Source of the DNA: Gaeumannomyces sp. JS-464
Lineage: Eukaryota > Ascomycota > Sordariomycetes > Magnaporthales > Magnaporthaceae
Length of the DNA: 64,000 nt
Reading direction: 5' to 3'
Assembly: GCA_002197995.1 (NCBI GenBank)
Contig: NGZR01000005.1
Location: 372,001 to 436,000, forward strand
This document shows, in pieces, positions 49,050 through 59,506 of the stretch. The position numbers and the translations under genes are program-made. The notes under the pieces were generated by a model. The model made no database searches, had not been told where the DNA came from, and was given only the letters and a program-made list of their open reading frames with translations. The stretch's first letter is position 1. Every line of letters starts with the position of its first letter.

Positions 49050-49875
49050 GTGGCCCTTTGCGGCCACGCACCCTTTTTGCATTTACACGCACCCCACCCC
49101 ACTTTTGGCCCGTGCAGCGCCTGTGCGTTCCGGTTTCGCAGCCCACGTAATTTTGCCTGCAGATGCAACTTGGCACCATTTTTGATCCATTTTTCAACAA
49201 TCGCCCCTATGAACGAAGTAATCACGATCTCGAGCGACGACGAGGCCGGGCCGGACGAGGCTGGGCCGGCTCGAGGGACCGGGCCCTTTGGTAACGAGGC
49301 GCCGGCGGCAGGGCCTCGCACCCGCGCCCGCACGGGTATACGGGCCAGCGCAAGGCGTGATTACTCTCAACACGAACTGGGTGCCTCCCTGGAGGCACGT
49401 GACGAGGCTGACGAGGCGGAAGGTCCGGTGCTTACCCTCGGCACTCCCCTACCCTCAACGCCGGCCACTTTCCCTTCAACGCCGGCCGCCCTGCCCTCAA
49501 CGCCGGCCGCCCTGCCTTTAAGGCTGGCCGGGAGGGCCTCCACGTTCTTTCCAGTGCCTGCGCCGGCCTCTGACGAGTTTTTTGATCCTTTGCGAGTCCC
49601 TAGGCCCCTCTGTAGCCCTAGATAGACGGCCTCAACGCCGTCCCCCTGCACTTTTCCTATGTAATTTGGCGGTTCAACACCGCGTTTTTGCTCGTTTATT
49701 AATAAATTGCTCGTAGCGATAACTTCTATTTGCTTCCCTTCTGTTAATTGCACGCCTGCCTGCATTGAAGCCTGTGTTCGTTTGTGTGTGCGCGCCATAG
49801 AAAGGTCCATGCGTACCGACATCGGGGTGGGGGTGCGTGTAAGTGCAAAAAGGGTGCGTGGCCGCAAAGGGCCTC
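49050..49875 (+). mobile_element. Non-autonomous TIR element (826 bp, hAT-like by 8-bp TSD)
   Basis: The ends are inverted repeats of about 47 bp: left 49050-49100, right about 49827-49875 (reverse complement), with two mismatches and one C-run difference. Each end contains a small palindrome, TGGCC-CTTTGC-GGCCA (49051-49066 at the left). The element is flanked by an exact 8-bp direct repeat ATTATTAA at 49042-49049 and 49876-49883. Eight-base duplications are typical of hAT elements (also of P elements). No transposase domain is present. High similarity between the ends indicates recent activity. Confidence 0.85.
49209..49625 (+). CDS. Reading frame inside the TIR element, SUMO-interaction-like N-terminus
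   Basis: 138 codons from MNEVITISSDDEAGPDEAG. The start V-I-T-I followed by S-S-D-D-E is the form of a SUMO-interaction motif; the rest is disordered, with a run of S-T-P-A-(A/T) repeats encoded by three ~21-nt direct repeats (about 49449-49515). No zinc finger, catalytic DDE region or dimerisation domain is visible, so it may be the N-terminal remnant of a transposase or a captured sequence. The codon bias is GC-rich like the host genes. Whether it is expressed is unknown. Confidence 0.4.
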   Translation: MNEVITISSDDEAGPDEAGPARGTGPFGNEAPAAGPRTRARTGIRASARRDYSQHELGASLEARDEADEAEGPVLTLGTPLPSTPATFPSTPAALPSTPAALPLRLAGRASTFFPVPAPASDEFFDPLRVPRPLCSPR

Positions 49876-49883
49876 ATTATTAA
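49876..49883. repeat. Target-site duplication, right copy
   Basis: ATTATTAA, directly abutting the right inverted repeat. Confidence 0.85.
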
Positions 49884-50578
49884 AGCCAATCAGTGCGCGT
49901 AAGGCTGAGGTTACGGAACCTTCCAGCGAATCCTTGGGCCGGAGGGGGGAGACCTCATTGGATTTATACGCTGACCAGAGCGAATCGAGAAGGATTCATC
50001 ATCCCTGACATCCTTGCCCGAGCAAAATAGCCCGAGCTACACGAGCGGGCATATAACTGAACTTATGCCTAGAAAGGGGAAAGGAAATGTGACGAATGTG
50101 GGACGTCAGCTTAACCGGCTGGTTGTGGGTGTGATCGAAGGCCCACATGAACCAGGCTGATCATATCTCGGACTTGATACTGGCTGCTCCTTTCCAGCGC
50201 CAGTTCACAGACCCAAGAGGCGTAAGTCCGTGGCATCTGACCAACATCGCATCCGGCAGAGGCTGTGCGAAGGAGCAGGCGACAATCGCGTCAGATGATG
50301 GCCTGCCAATAGTCGGGTTCGGTCTTGACCAATCTGGGCTACCGTCTCCGCTTACCGTGGAGGGCATCTTCTACGGAAAGACATGATGTAAATGCGTTGA
50401 GCGACTGCGGAGAATGAGCCTTGTGCCAAGAATCAGAGGACAAAGGCCCCGATATAAAAGCGCACGAGGAGGGCTCATTTGACGGGAACGGGAGGATGGA
50501 ATCACTTATCTCATCACACACACCACTATCATTCAAATCACATCTTTCACGCTCCAGTTTCGACTGAAAACAGCAGCA
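49884..50578. other. Intergenic region, about 700 bp
   Basis: Right flank of the element and promoter of the dehydrogenase gene; CA-rich leader at 50515-50578. No gene supported. Confidence 0.5.
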
Positions 50579-51852
50579 ATGTCGTCCGTCAGCACCTCCC
50601 CCGTCCCCCTGCGACCCCGGCAGGACCAACCGCGTCGTAATGTGGGAGGGCAAGGTCGGCCAGGTCGCGGTGCGCGAGATCCCCTTCCCTCGCATCGAGG
50701 AGCCCGAGGACGTGATTGTGCGCATCACGACCTCGGCCATCTGCGGCACGGACCTGCACACGTACCGCGGGTTCCTCGGGAGCCCAAACGTCCCCTACTC
50801 GCTGGGCCACGAGGGCATCGGCGTGGTGCACGAGGTCGGCCCTGCGGTCGACAGCTTCAAGGTCGGCGACCGCGTCATCATCGCCTTCGCCTCGGACAGG
50901 CCCATTCCGACCAAGAAAGCACCGTCCTGCAGATGATCTCGTATGGGCTCGGCTCGCTGTTTGGGGACCTCCAGGGTCTGCAGGGTAAGCACAGAAGCGC
51001 GCCCTGTTGGCAAGCTGGTTTGAAAAGCAAAAGGCAACTAAACTAACCAACCGGACCGATCCAGCCGAGTACGTGCGCGTGCCATTCGCCGACAGCTCGC
51101 TCGTCGGCATCCCCAAGACGCTCTCGGACAAGCAGTGGCTGTTTGTCGGCGACATCTTCAGCACCGCCTGGCAGGGCCTGACGTGGTCGGGGTTCGAGGC
51201 GGGCGACTCGGTCGCCGTCTTCGGCGCGGGCCCCGTCGGGCTCCTGTGCGCCTACAGCGCCGTGATCCGCGGCGCGTCGACAGTCTACGTCGTCGACCAC
51301 GTCCGGCAGCGGCTCGACAAGGCCGAGAGCATCGGGCCGGGCGTTAGGGCCATCGACTTTACTAGGCCGGGTAGGAAGGCGAGCGAGCAGATCCTGGCGC
51401 TGAGCCCGGGCGGCGTCAACCGCAGCGTCGACTGCGTGGGCGAGGAGGCGCTCAACGAGGGGCTGGAGCGCCAGCAGGACTACGTCTTGCGCGAGTGCGT
51501 CCGCGTTACGGCCGTAGGCGGCGGGGTCGGCGTGCCCGGCTTCACCGGCATCGTGCCCAAGTCGGAGGGGGCGCCGCGCGCCGACGAGATCGCGCCAGAG
51601 ATCCCCTTCCCGTTCGCCGAGTTTTGGCTCCGCAACTTGAGCATGAAGGCGTCGGTGGTGGACCCCATCGTCACGATGCCCATGCTCCTGCGCCTGATCG
51701 AGAGCGGACGGGCCAAGCCTGGGTTCATCGTCGACGAGCCTGCCCACGATCTCTCTGACGCTCCGCGGCAGTACGAGAGGTTCAACAGGGGCGAGGTCGT
51801 CAAGGTGCTGTTCAAGGGGGCACCCCGCCCCGAGGAGTGGGAGGAGGAGTGA
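50579..51852 (+). CDS. Zinc-type alcohol dehydrogenase lacking the structural-zinc loop, two frameshifts
   Basis: Exons 50579-50984 and 51065-51852. Conserved blocks: VVMWEGKVGQVAVREIPFPR, TTSAICGTDLHTYRGFLG with the catalytic-zinc Cys, YSLGHEGIGVVHEVGPAV with the GHE motif, KVGDRVIIAF, then directly TVLQMISYGLGSLFGDLQG and AEYVRVPFADSSLVGIP. The Cys-x2-Cys-x2-Cys-x7-Cys loop that binds structural zinc in most relatives is absent; a related fungal subfamily also lacks it. The Rossmann part shows VAVFGAGPVGLLCAYSA and VYVVDH. Substrate unknown. Single bases are missing near 50618 (C run) and 50916 (IPTK|ESTVLQ). Confidence 0.83.
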
Positions 51853-52735
51853 GAGAAGGATGCGGGGGAGCAGACCAACGGTCATGCGGCCCAGGTTGGG
51901 GTTTGAGGCATGAGCAGCGCGATTGGTTGCTTCTCCATGATAGCACTGACGTTGGACTGATCAGCGAGGCCCGTAAGACGTTTCCTTTCTTGGGGGGTGG
52001 GCTTGGATGGCCTGTTGTCTTTTTGGGGGCTAGATATGGCGCTGGACGCTGTTGTTGGTGTTGGTTTGTGTGCGTAATGGTGTAGGATCTAGGAATTAGG
52101 AAGGCGGCCGGTAGGCCTGCGTAGATGGGCTTCGCAAGAAGATGTGTTACTCTGTCGCCTCCATTTTCCTGGTCTTTTTTGATCTCTGTAAGTTGACCGT
52201 CTTTTCGTGCTGCCTGTGCCTGACTCTTGCTGCTTGGCACCGGAGAGATGCCAAGACCCAGCGAGACAACTGTCGTTTGAGGCGGATAAACGACTCAATC
52301 TTTTCCGACAGGAGGCTCACAGGCTCCGCGGGGCTTACACCAAACCATGACACACTAATCACTTAAAGTTTGGACGTCTCCACGATGTTGAAGTCAGGGG
52401 GTAGCATCGGACCCAACGAGGCGCATCTACTAGTATGCACTCCACACACAGTGCCCATGTCCTATCCTATCGCGACGTCGGACGTGGCGAGGCTGGGCTG
52501 CTCCATCCTGCTAATGACGCTTCGGGCCGAGGCCGTACTCCGGTACTGTGTGTCTATGTACGTAGCAACTGCCGTCTCGTGCCTGACTCTATGTGGTCCG
52601 TTAAAGAAAAAAAGTAGAGATGGAAGTAAGGACAGGGCAATAAAAGCCCCTCCCGTTCCCTCGCCAAGAGGCAGGACGCCCTTCGGGTGACTGAACCTTG
52701 CTACGTCCCAAGTCAACATACAGACACGTAGAACC
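51853..52735. other. Intergenic region, about 880 bp
   Basis: 3' flank of the dehydrogenase and promoter of the asparagine synthetase-like gene. No gene or repeat recognised. Confidence 0.55.
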
Positions 52736-55210
52736 ATGTGTGGAATCGTCGCCTCAGTCCGTCTGCCACCGGTGGCAGGCCAAGCCCCTGGCCCCAACAG
52801 CGCCAACAGCGGCAGCCGCACTGATGCCTCGCCCGACCCCGAGACTCTCCGGTCTCAGCTGCAGCAGGCCGTCGCGAAGCTGCGGCACCGCGGGCCGGAC
52901 GCCGAGGGCGTGTGGCTGTCGCCCGCCGCCGACGTGGGGCTGGGCCACTCGCGCCTGTCCATCGTGGACCTGAGCCACGGGGGCGACCAGCCGCTGCACA
53001 GCGACGACGGGCGCATACACGCCGTCGTCAACGGCGAGGTGTACGACCACGACGCGATCCGCGAGCGCCTGGCGCGCGACCACGGCTACAGCTTCCGCGG
53101 CACCAGCGACAGCGAGGTCGTGCTCGCGCTCTACAAGGTCCACGGCGCGCCCGCCTTCCTCGAGCACATGCGCGGCGAGTTCGCGTTCGTCATCTACGAC
53201 GAGCGGGACGGCCGGGTCGTCGCGGGCAGGGACAGGTTCGGCATCAAGCCGCTGTTCTGGACGGTCACGGGCGGCAGCACGACTGGAGATAAAAGGCTCC
53301 TGCTCGCGAGCGAGTGCAAGGCCTTCCTGCCGCTGGGCTGGGAGCCGGAGTGGGACGTGCCTAACCTCTTTGACAGCGCGGCCATGAACGGGGACAAGTT
53401 CGTGTTCAAGGGAGTCCGCAAAATACTGCCGGGCTACTGGATGGAGGTCGACAAGCACGGGGAGATCGGGCACCATCAGTACTGGGACATCGACTATCGC
53501 GACAAGGTACGTGAATGCACCACCACGGACAATGGCAGCATGCTGACGTCGGCTGCAGCGAGAGGCGGAGACCCGGACAGTAGAGGAAATGGTCGAGGGA
53601 GTGCGCGAGCGCATCATCGAGGCCGTCAAGCTACGCCTGCGCGCCGACGTGCCAGTGGGCATCTACCTGTCTGGCGGTATCGACTCGTCTGCCGTTGCCG
53701 GGATCGTGGCGAAGCTCGCCAGGGAGCAGGGCGTCAAGCCTCGGGAACAAGGACCCGGCAGAACGCATCTCGTGCTTCTGCATCAAGTTTCCGTCAGCGT
53801 CTGGGTTTGACGAGTCTGGTACGTTTGCGGCAGTTTTCCGCAAGCCTTTGACAGCGGATTTACTAACGTCCCACCAGACATTGCAGTGCGGACCGCCGAG
53901 TGGCTCGGGGTGTCGATGGAGAAGATCGACATGGACGAGGAAGCCCTGGCCCATCACTTTGCCGATGCCGTCTACCACAACGAGCACCACCACTGGGATC
54001 TCAATACCGTGGGCAAGTTCGCGCTCTCGACGCTGCCCCGCAAGAGCGGCGTCCCCGTCGTCATCACCGGCGAGGGCTCCGACGAGCTCTTCGCCGGGTA
54101 CCCATTCCTCTTGCCCGACAGCTTCGTCGACGCCGACAGCGCCATGCCCCACACGGCCCTCGCGCAGGATAACGAGCTGCGCGTCAAGATCCAGCAGCTC
54201 ATGGCGTCGGGCATGGCCGACCTGGTCTCGGCCAAGGGCTTCTTCGCCGGCAGCGGGGGCGCCGACTCGCCCGACCGCGACTGCACCGTCGGCTCGCGCT
54301 TCTACCTCTCGGCGTACCCGGGCCCCAACAGCGGCCTCTTCGCGCCCTGGATCGCTGAGGAGGCGCTGAAGGGCGCCGTTGCCACGGCGGCGGCGGGAGC
54401 GTCGGGAAAACCCAAGGAGCTGGGGAACGCCACGGGGCTGGAAACGGTCATGACGGCCGAGGTGGCGCGCAAGATGCAGGACGAATGGCACAGCCTGCAC
54501 GGCGCGCTGTACGCCTACATCAAGGGGCCCCTGTCCAACATGATCCTGACGTGCCTGGGCGACCGGTGCGAGATGGCGCACAGCATCGAGGCGCGGCCGC
54601 CGTTCCTGGACCACAAGCTGGCCGAGTACGTGGCGGGCCTGCCGCCTAGCGTCAAGATGTCGTTCGGCCCGCGGCAGCAGGAGGCGAGCGGGCCGGCGGC
54701 GAACCAGAGCCCGTGGTGGGGGTCGCTGCTCGAGGTGCTGGGCGAGGACCAGGCCCAGAAGCTGGCGGGTGGGAGCTGACGGAGAAGTGGATCCTGCGCG
54801 AGGCGGCGCGGCCCTTCATCACGCGCGAGCTGTACGAGCGCCGCAAGCACCCCTACTCGGCGCCGCTGGCCTGGCCGCGCGGCGGGCCCATCCACACCAT
54901 GCTGGTGGCGCTGCTGACGGACGAGGCCGTGGCGGGGCTGGGGTTCGTGGACCCGGGCGCCGTCAGGCGAGCGCTCGAGATCGGGTTCGGCGAGGAGGCC
55001 GACGCGCGCGCGTTCCGGACCCTGCTGCTCGTCGCCGGCTGGGTCGTCATCGCCCAGCGGTTCGGCGTCAAGACGGCGCGTCGCGAGGACTGGCCCAGCC
55101 TCGGGGTGGCCGCCGCCCGCGAGGACGTGCTAGAGGGATCATCGCTGTGTGGCGATATCCCTGCTCCCGCCGTTCCTGCTGCCGCCCCTGTTGTTGTCGA
55201 GACGGCATGA
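52736..55210 (+). CDS. Asparagine synthetase-like glutamine amidotransferase, two frameshifts
   Basis: Exons 52736-53506, 53559-53818, 53878-55210. The initiator is followed directly by Cys2 (MCGIVASV), the N-terminal nucleophile of class II glutamine amidotransferases. The glutaminase domain shows RHRGPDAEGVW, GHSRLSIVDLSHGGDQPL, VNGEVYDHDAIR, EFAFVIYDERDGRVVAGRDR and FGIKPLFW. The synthetase domain has the ATP-pyrophosphatase P-loop YLSGGIDSSAVAGIVA, ITGEGSDELFAGYPF and EARPPFLDHKLAEYV. The expected reaction is aspartate plus glutamine plus ATP to asparagine; this divergent copy could instead amidate another acceptor. Single bases are missing near 53740 (EQGVK|LGNKDP) and 54769 (LAG|WELTEKWIL); the C-terminal 140 residues depend on the second correction. 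Confidence 0.87.
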
Positions 55211-56460
55211 TGGCAGGCATCATGGCTCCGCGTGGCGTTCTGGAAATTCTGTAAATAATACGTTTGGGTACCTATTGATGTGAGCAGCAGGGGAGAGCTC
55301 GTTTGTGTTTTGGCGAGGACCAGCGTGCTCCGGCGCGGACTTGATAGGGTCGCGTGAAACAGGAGAGGAGTCAGCGTGGACAAGGGGGGGAGGATTTGGC
55401 TGAGGCATTAGATACCGGGTTATTAATAACCTTTTTTTGCCCTAAAATCTGCGCGTTTGGTTCTTGTTTTGGTGTCGCGCGGCTGTTGGCGCCAAGTCTA
55501 ACGCACCGGCGACAGAAATATGCATAACGAAACGGAAACCAGGGGAAGGGAATGCAGATCGGAAACGGGTGCTTGGCCTGTTGCGGTTTGGCCACTGACT
55601 GGTCCGGGGCTCGGCACGCTGCCCAAAAATTAAACGAAAGTTGGGATTTTTTTTCCACCTTAGCAAAGTCGATGGACAAGCACTACCACCAAAATACACG
55701 CAAAAGAAGATGCCTTCGCACCTAACAACCCCCCCAAAAAAAAAAAAAAAAAACACGTGTTTAAACTCTCTGTAATTCTGTTAACGATTCAAACCTGTGA
55801 TAAATGCGGAAGGCAAATTGACTGCAGATTGAATGAAGCCCCTTCTTTGGTGGTGGTGCCAACTCTCATTTAGTTTTTGGGCAGCGTGACTGGGGAACAG
55901 TTGAGTGCATTCCCCTGCGTGCCCCTGGCGGATGCCATCCAAAATAGCAGGGCAGGCACGGCAGGAGATCTGGTGCGCCGTTGGCAGGACCCTGCCAGGA
56001 TGGCACCAGCGCTGACTCGCATTCCCGTGTTTTCGCCACTTGCGGCTTCTGTCGAGGCTCTTGGCTCGCGAAACCCGTGTGTGAGCGTCGGAAAATCAAA
56101 ATAAGTGCTGCCTTCTCCACAGGAACTCGCAGTTGACCTTGCATCCCGCAGCGCAGCATTGGGGGGCCGTGGCGTCTGGAAAAAGGGGGATGAAGGGATG
56201 AAAAGGAGATGATGGATGGGCATGGGCGGGGTGGCTGGATGTTGTATAAAGATGAGCAGCGTCTACCGTCATCACCACACTCGAAGCTTCTTTCTCCAAC
56301 AGCCTGGTCTGCTTCTCTTCGCTCTGCCCCTTGTCCATTTCTCTCCCGTTATTTTCAACAGCCGTCTGCTGCGCAGACTTCCATCGTCTCGCCCCTTTTT
56401 GTGTTCAACGACTCACTTCCGCTACATAAAGCCAATCTCAATCCGCCAAACACCGTCACA
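55211..56460. other. Gene-free stretch, about 1.25 kb
   Basis: Left: 3' flank. A 17-A run at 55737-55753. Right: promoter of the six-cysteine secreted protein, with a TATA box and a pyrimidine-rich leader. Confidence 0.6.
56245..56250 (+). promoter_or_regulatory. TATA box of the six-cysteine secreted protein gene
   Basis: TATAAA followed by a CT-rich initiator region (56285-56350) and a leader of about 150 nt to the ATG. Confidence 0.5.
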
Positions 56461-56883
56461 ATGAAGTTCTCCGGCATCGCCGCCGTCCTCTTCTTCGCGG
56501 CCACCGCCTCGGCCCAGGCTCCGGTCCGCGGTGTCAACGGAAAGTAAGTCGAAGCGGCATCTTGTGCCACGCACCCTTCATGTTGGCCTTACTTGTGGAC
56601 CCAACGCTAACCGGGCAACTAAACCGTCAACAGCTGCGGCTTCCCGAACGGCCCCACCTGCGTGTCGGTCGGCAAGAACGCCCAAGGTCAAAACCTCCTG
56701 ACGGACCCAGCCAACAGCCCGGGCCCCAAATGCTGCCTCTTCCCGGCACGCTGTGGTAACGGCGATGGCGACGGCGGCCGGCCTCCTTGCGTTTTTGTCG
56801 GAGGCCCGCCCAACGCCAAAGGCAAGGGAGCCAATGCTAAAAGGTTGAAGAGGAGGATTATCGATGCTGAGGCCGAGGCTTAA
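56461..56883 (+). CDS. Small secreted six-cysteine protein
   Basis: Two exons, 56461-56543 and 56634-56883, 110 aa. Signal peptide 1-18 (MKFSGIAAVLFFAATASA). Mature cysteines at 29, 37, 61, 62, 68 and 80, including an adjacent pair (KCCLF), a spacing suggestive of a knotted fold. Gly/Pro/Asn-rich loops separate them, and the C-terminus is basic (KRLKRRIIDAEAEA) with possible dibasic cleavage. The strong TATA box and CT-rich leader suggest a highly inducible gene. No named family recognised; effector-like or antimicrobial roles are possible but not shown. Confidence 0.82.
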
Positions 56884-58258
56884 GCGAGCGGGTGTGTGTC
56901 GAAAGGGAGGTGTGTCCATGAACAGCGGGGATAACTCGGCTCGCCAAGCCAAGGAAGGACGTGAGGGATATACAGGACAAGGAGGATGCAGACAATCAAG
57001 GAGGAAGAAGATACCCATTAGCTCAGCGGACACGTACGGGAGGGGCTGGCCGGGCTGGCCCCCTCCTGGACTGAGCGTCTCCCCAGCGACCTCGGCAATA
57101 CAAGTCAGCAAGCTGTTCACACCATCTCGGAAGCCATACCCCGACCATGCATTGCATCGTCCGTCTATTCCTGCCTCCATCGCGATGATGTGCAGACTGA
57201 TGTGCCGTCGACCACTCGGTGCCGGAGCACACCGGTCTTCCCGCCCCCGAGGCCAAGCCAGGGCATGCTGGCCGGCAGTTGTTTGGAGGGTATCAATGAG
57301 GACAGGCTGCCGGGTCAACTGTACGACATCGGATGAAAGGGTGGGCAAGAACAGGAATCCGTAGTGGCAGGCTGCAAGCTGCAGGCTGCAGGCTGGCGGA
57401 GTAGAAATATTCAAGAAGAAGCAAAAGAAAATGGGCGGGGGAACGAGGCGGCACGCGGGACGGTGACGGGGCACGCCTATAGCTGGCCGCTGTTAAAGCT
57501 TGGCTCGGCGGCTTCCGGGCTGCACACACTCGATCCCGCCCTCGCCCAAGCGACCGTGCTGTGCCGCTGTGCGACGGGACACGGCGGGGCCCTAGCCGAG
57601 ACATCCTTCTCCACGGTCTAGAATCCGGGGGCGTTTTCGATGCCTAGGTTGAACCCTGTCCCCGGCGGAGTGGTGCGCTGTTCACGGACCCCCTTCGCGG
57701 ACCAATGAGGCCACATCTGAACCACGGGGGATTTCTGCCTCGGACCCTTAGGGCGCACTTTTTCGGGTCCTCGCGGGACGACTGCCGGGGCGCCAATGCG
57801 TCTCTGGAACGCCCTGTTTTGCTGGTTGGGAAAATAACGAAGTGGTGCGACTGGACGAGCAGCATGAGCCGTGGCTGAAACATGGGACGCAAGGGACCTG
57901 GTCTCGGCTGGTGGGCCATCGTATGTTGATCAGTCTTGCAGCCAGTCCGTGACACCCCGATCGCTGTAGCAAATTGACGTCGCACGGGCAGCAGCGAGGC
58001 GGCGGCTCGCGGATTGGCCGTGGATGAGGAGGTGGTAGAAAAGGATAGGCCTCCCACGCGTCTTTGGTGGATGAGGGCGACGACTTGGAAGAGCAAGAAC
58101 CTCGACTCGACTCTGCTCACCAGCTGACTCTGCCTGGGACGCACACCTTGCAAATCCATTTATACGAAAAGCCACGCTTTTCTAGCCCGAATCCATCCAT
58201 CCTTCACCCTTACCTACCTTTTGATACCCCATATATACCAACCTACATACTCCCAAAA
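56884..58258. other. Gene-free stretch, about 1.4 kb
   Basis: No gene supported. A short GCAGGCTGCAAGCTGCAGGC repeat occurs at about 57367-57392. The right 120 bp is the promoter/leader of the next gene. Confidence 0.55.
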
Positions 58259-59064
58259 ATGAGCTCCAGCCCTCCCAAGCAGCCGCCGCGGTCGACGAAC
58301 CCGCGCTCGGGCCAGAATGCGTTCCCGCAGCCCCTGCAGGTGATCCGGCGCAGTCCCACCTCGGCCGGCAACGCGGACGCGCCGGCGACGGGCAGCCAGT
58401 ACGCCAACAACTTCAACCGCAGCGCCGACGCCAAGTTCAGCACGGGCCGGCGCGAGACGACGGCCAGCTCGCGCTACGGCGGCTTCGACCCGGCCGACTA
58501 CGGCTCCATCCCGTCGCCGCCGCCGCTGAACCCAAACGTCAACCGGCAGCGGTCGCGGCGCGAGCAGGACGAGGAGGAGTGGGAGCGTGAGCAGCGGCAG
58601 CGCAAGAACAGCAAGAACGACGACGACTTTGACGAGGAGGTGCCGCGCAACGACCTCCCGCGGCCGGGCGCGGCGCGGCGGGCGGCGCCGCAGCAGGAGA
58701 GGGGAGGCCCGGCGGCCCGCAGAGGACGAGGAGCGGGACGACGGGCAGCAACGGCGGCCACAGCAACAACAACAACAACAACAACAACAACAACGCCAGC
58801 AGCAACAGCAGCGCCAACAACGCCGACGAGGAGAGGGACCGGCAGCGCGAGAGGATACACATCAACATCGACGGCAACGGCACCACCTGGACGGCCTGGG
58901 GCAACGACGGCCAGCAGGTCGGGCAATTTCTCCTTCAGTGGCACCGCTTTTGGCGGCTCGCCGTTTGGCGGCGGCGGCGGGCGCAACAACGCGCGTCTGG
59001 GGCCGGTCACCTGCCGGTCAACTTGCCCATCAACATCCCTGGCTTTGGAGGCTTTGGGTTCTGA
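58259..59064 (+). CDS. Conserved-looking disordered protein, frameshifted
   Basis: Begins MSSSPPKQPPRSTNPRSGQN and is Pro/Ser/Arg-rich. Acidic-basic stretches (EQDEEEWEREQRQRKN) follow, then a (AAC)10 tract at 58765-58794 read as Asn in the most plausible frame. A compact segment RIHINIDGNGTTWTAWGNDG looks conserved, then NFSFSGTAFGGSPFGGGGG, and the end LPVNLPINIPGFGGFGF at the stop at 59062-59064. These parts lie in different frames, so about three single-base losses (roughly 58700-58760, 58918 and 59005) must be assumed. No domain recognised; mostly unstructured. The promoter has a TATATA-like stretch near 58230. Confidence 0.6.
58765..58794 (+). repeat. (AAC)10 trinucleotide repeat
   Basis: Ten AAC units within the disordered-protein gene. 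Confidence 0.9.
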
Positions 59065-59506
59065 GATTCGCGTCGATGTGTGTGTAATAGAGGACAGGGC
59101 CGGAAATATGGAACTAGCGTGCATTAGTATTTCAAGAGTTATATCATCGCGTCGTCGTGGGCGCTGACCGGCGTAGCAGGCAGCTTCTTTTTAATAATGA
59201 TTTGACGATCAGCCTCTTCGGCAAATGGATGCAGCTTGTTGTGAAGCTGATGCATCGAATGACTCTTTTGCTGAATTTCCATGCAGGGTTCCATCTGATC
59301 GCTGTATCACACCGCCTTTCGGCAGAATTAAATCGAATCCGATTGCCCCACTAAAAAGTTCAGCGGCGTGGTGGGCGGGTGTGCTTCGAATTGGGGGGAA
59401 AAAAAATCGAAGCAGGTCGGAGCTCCCGTCGCAGTCCATCATCATCAATTTGGCGCGACAGCCACCTTTCGCACATACCGCACCCCGTACTTTCAATTGG
59501 ACCACC
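59065..59506. other. Intergenic region
   Basis: About 440 bp, 3' flank of the disordered protein and promoter of ESF1. No gene. Confidence 0.55.
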
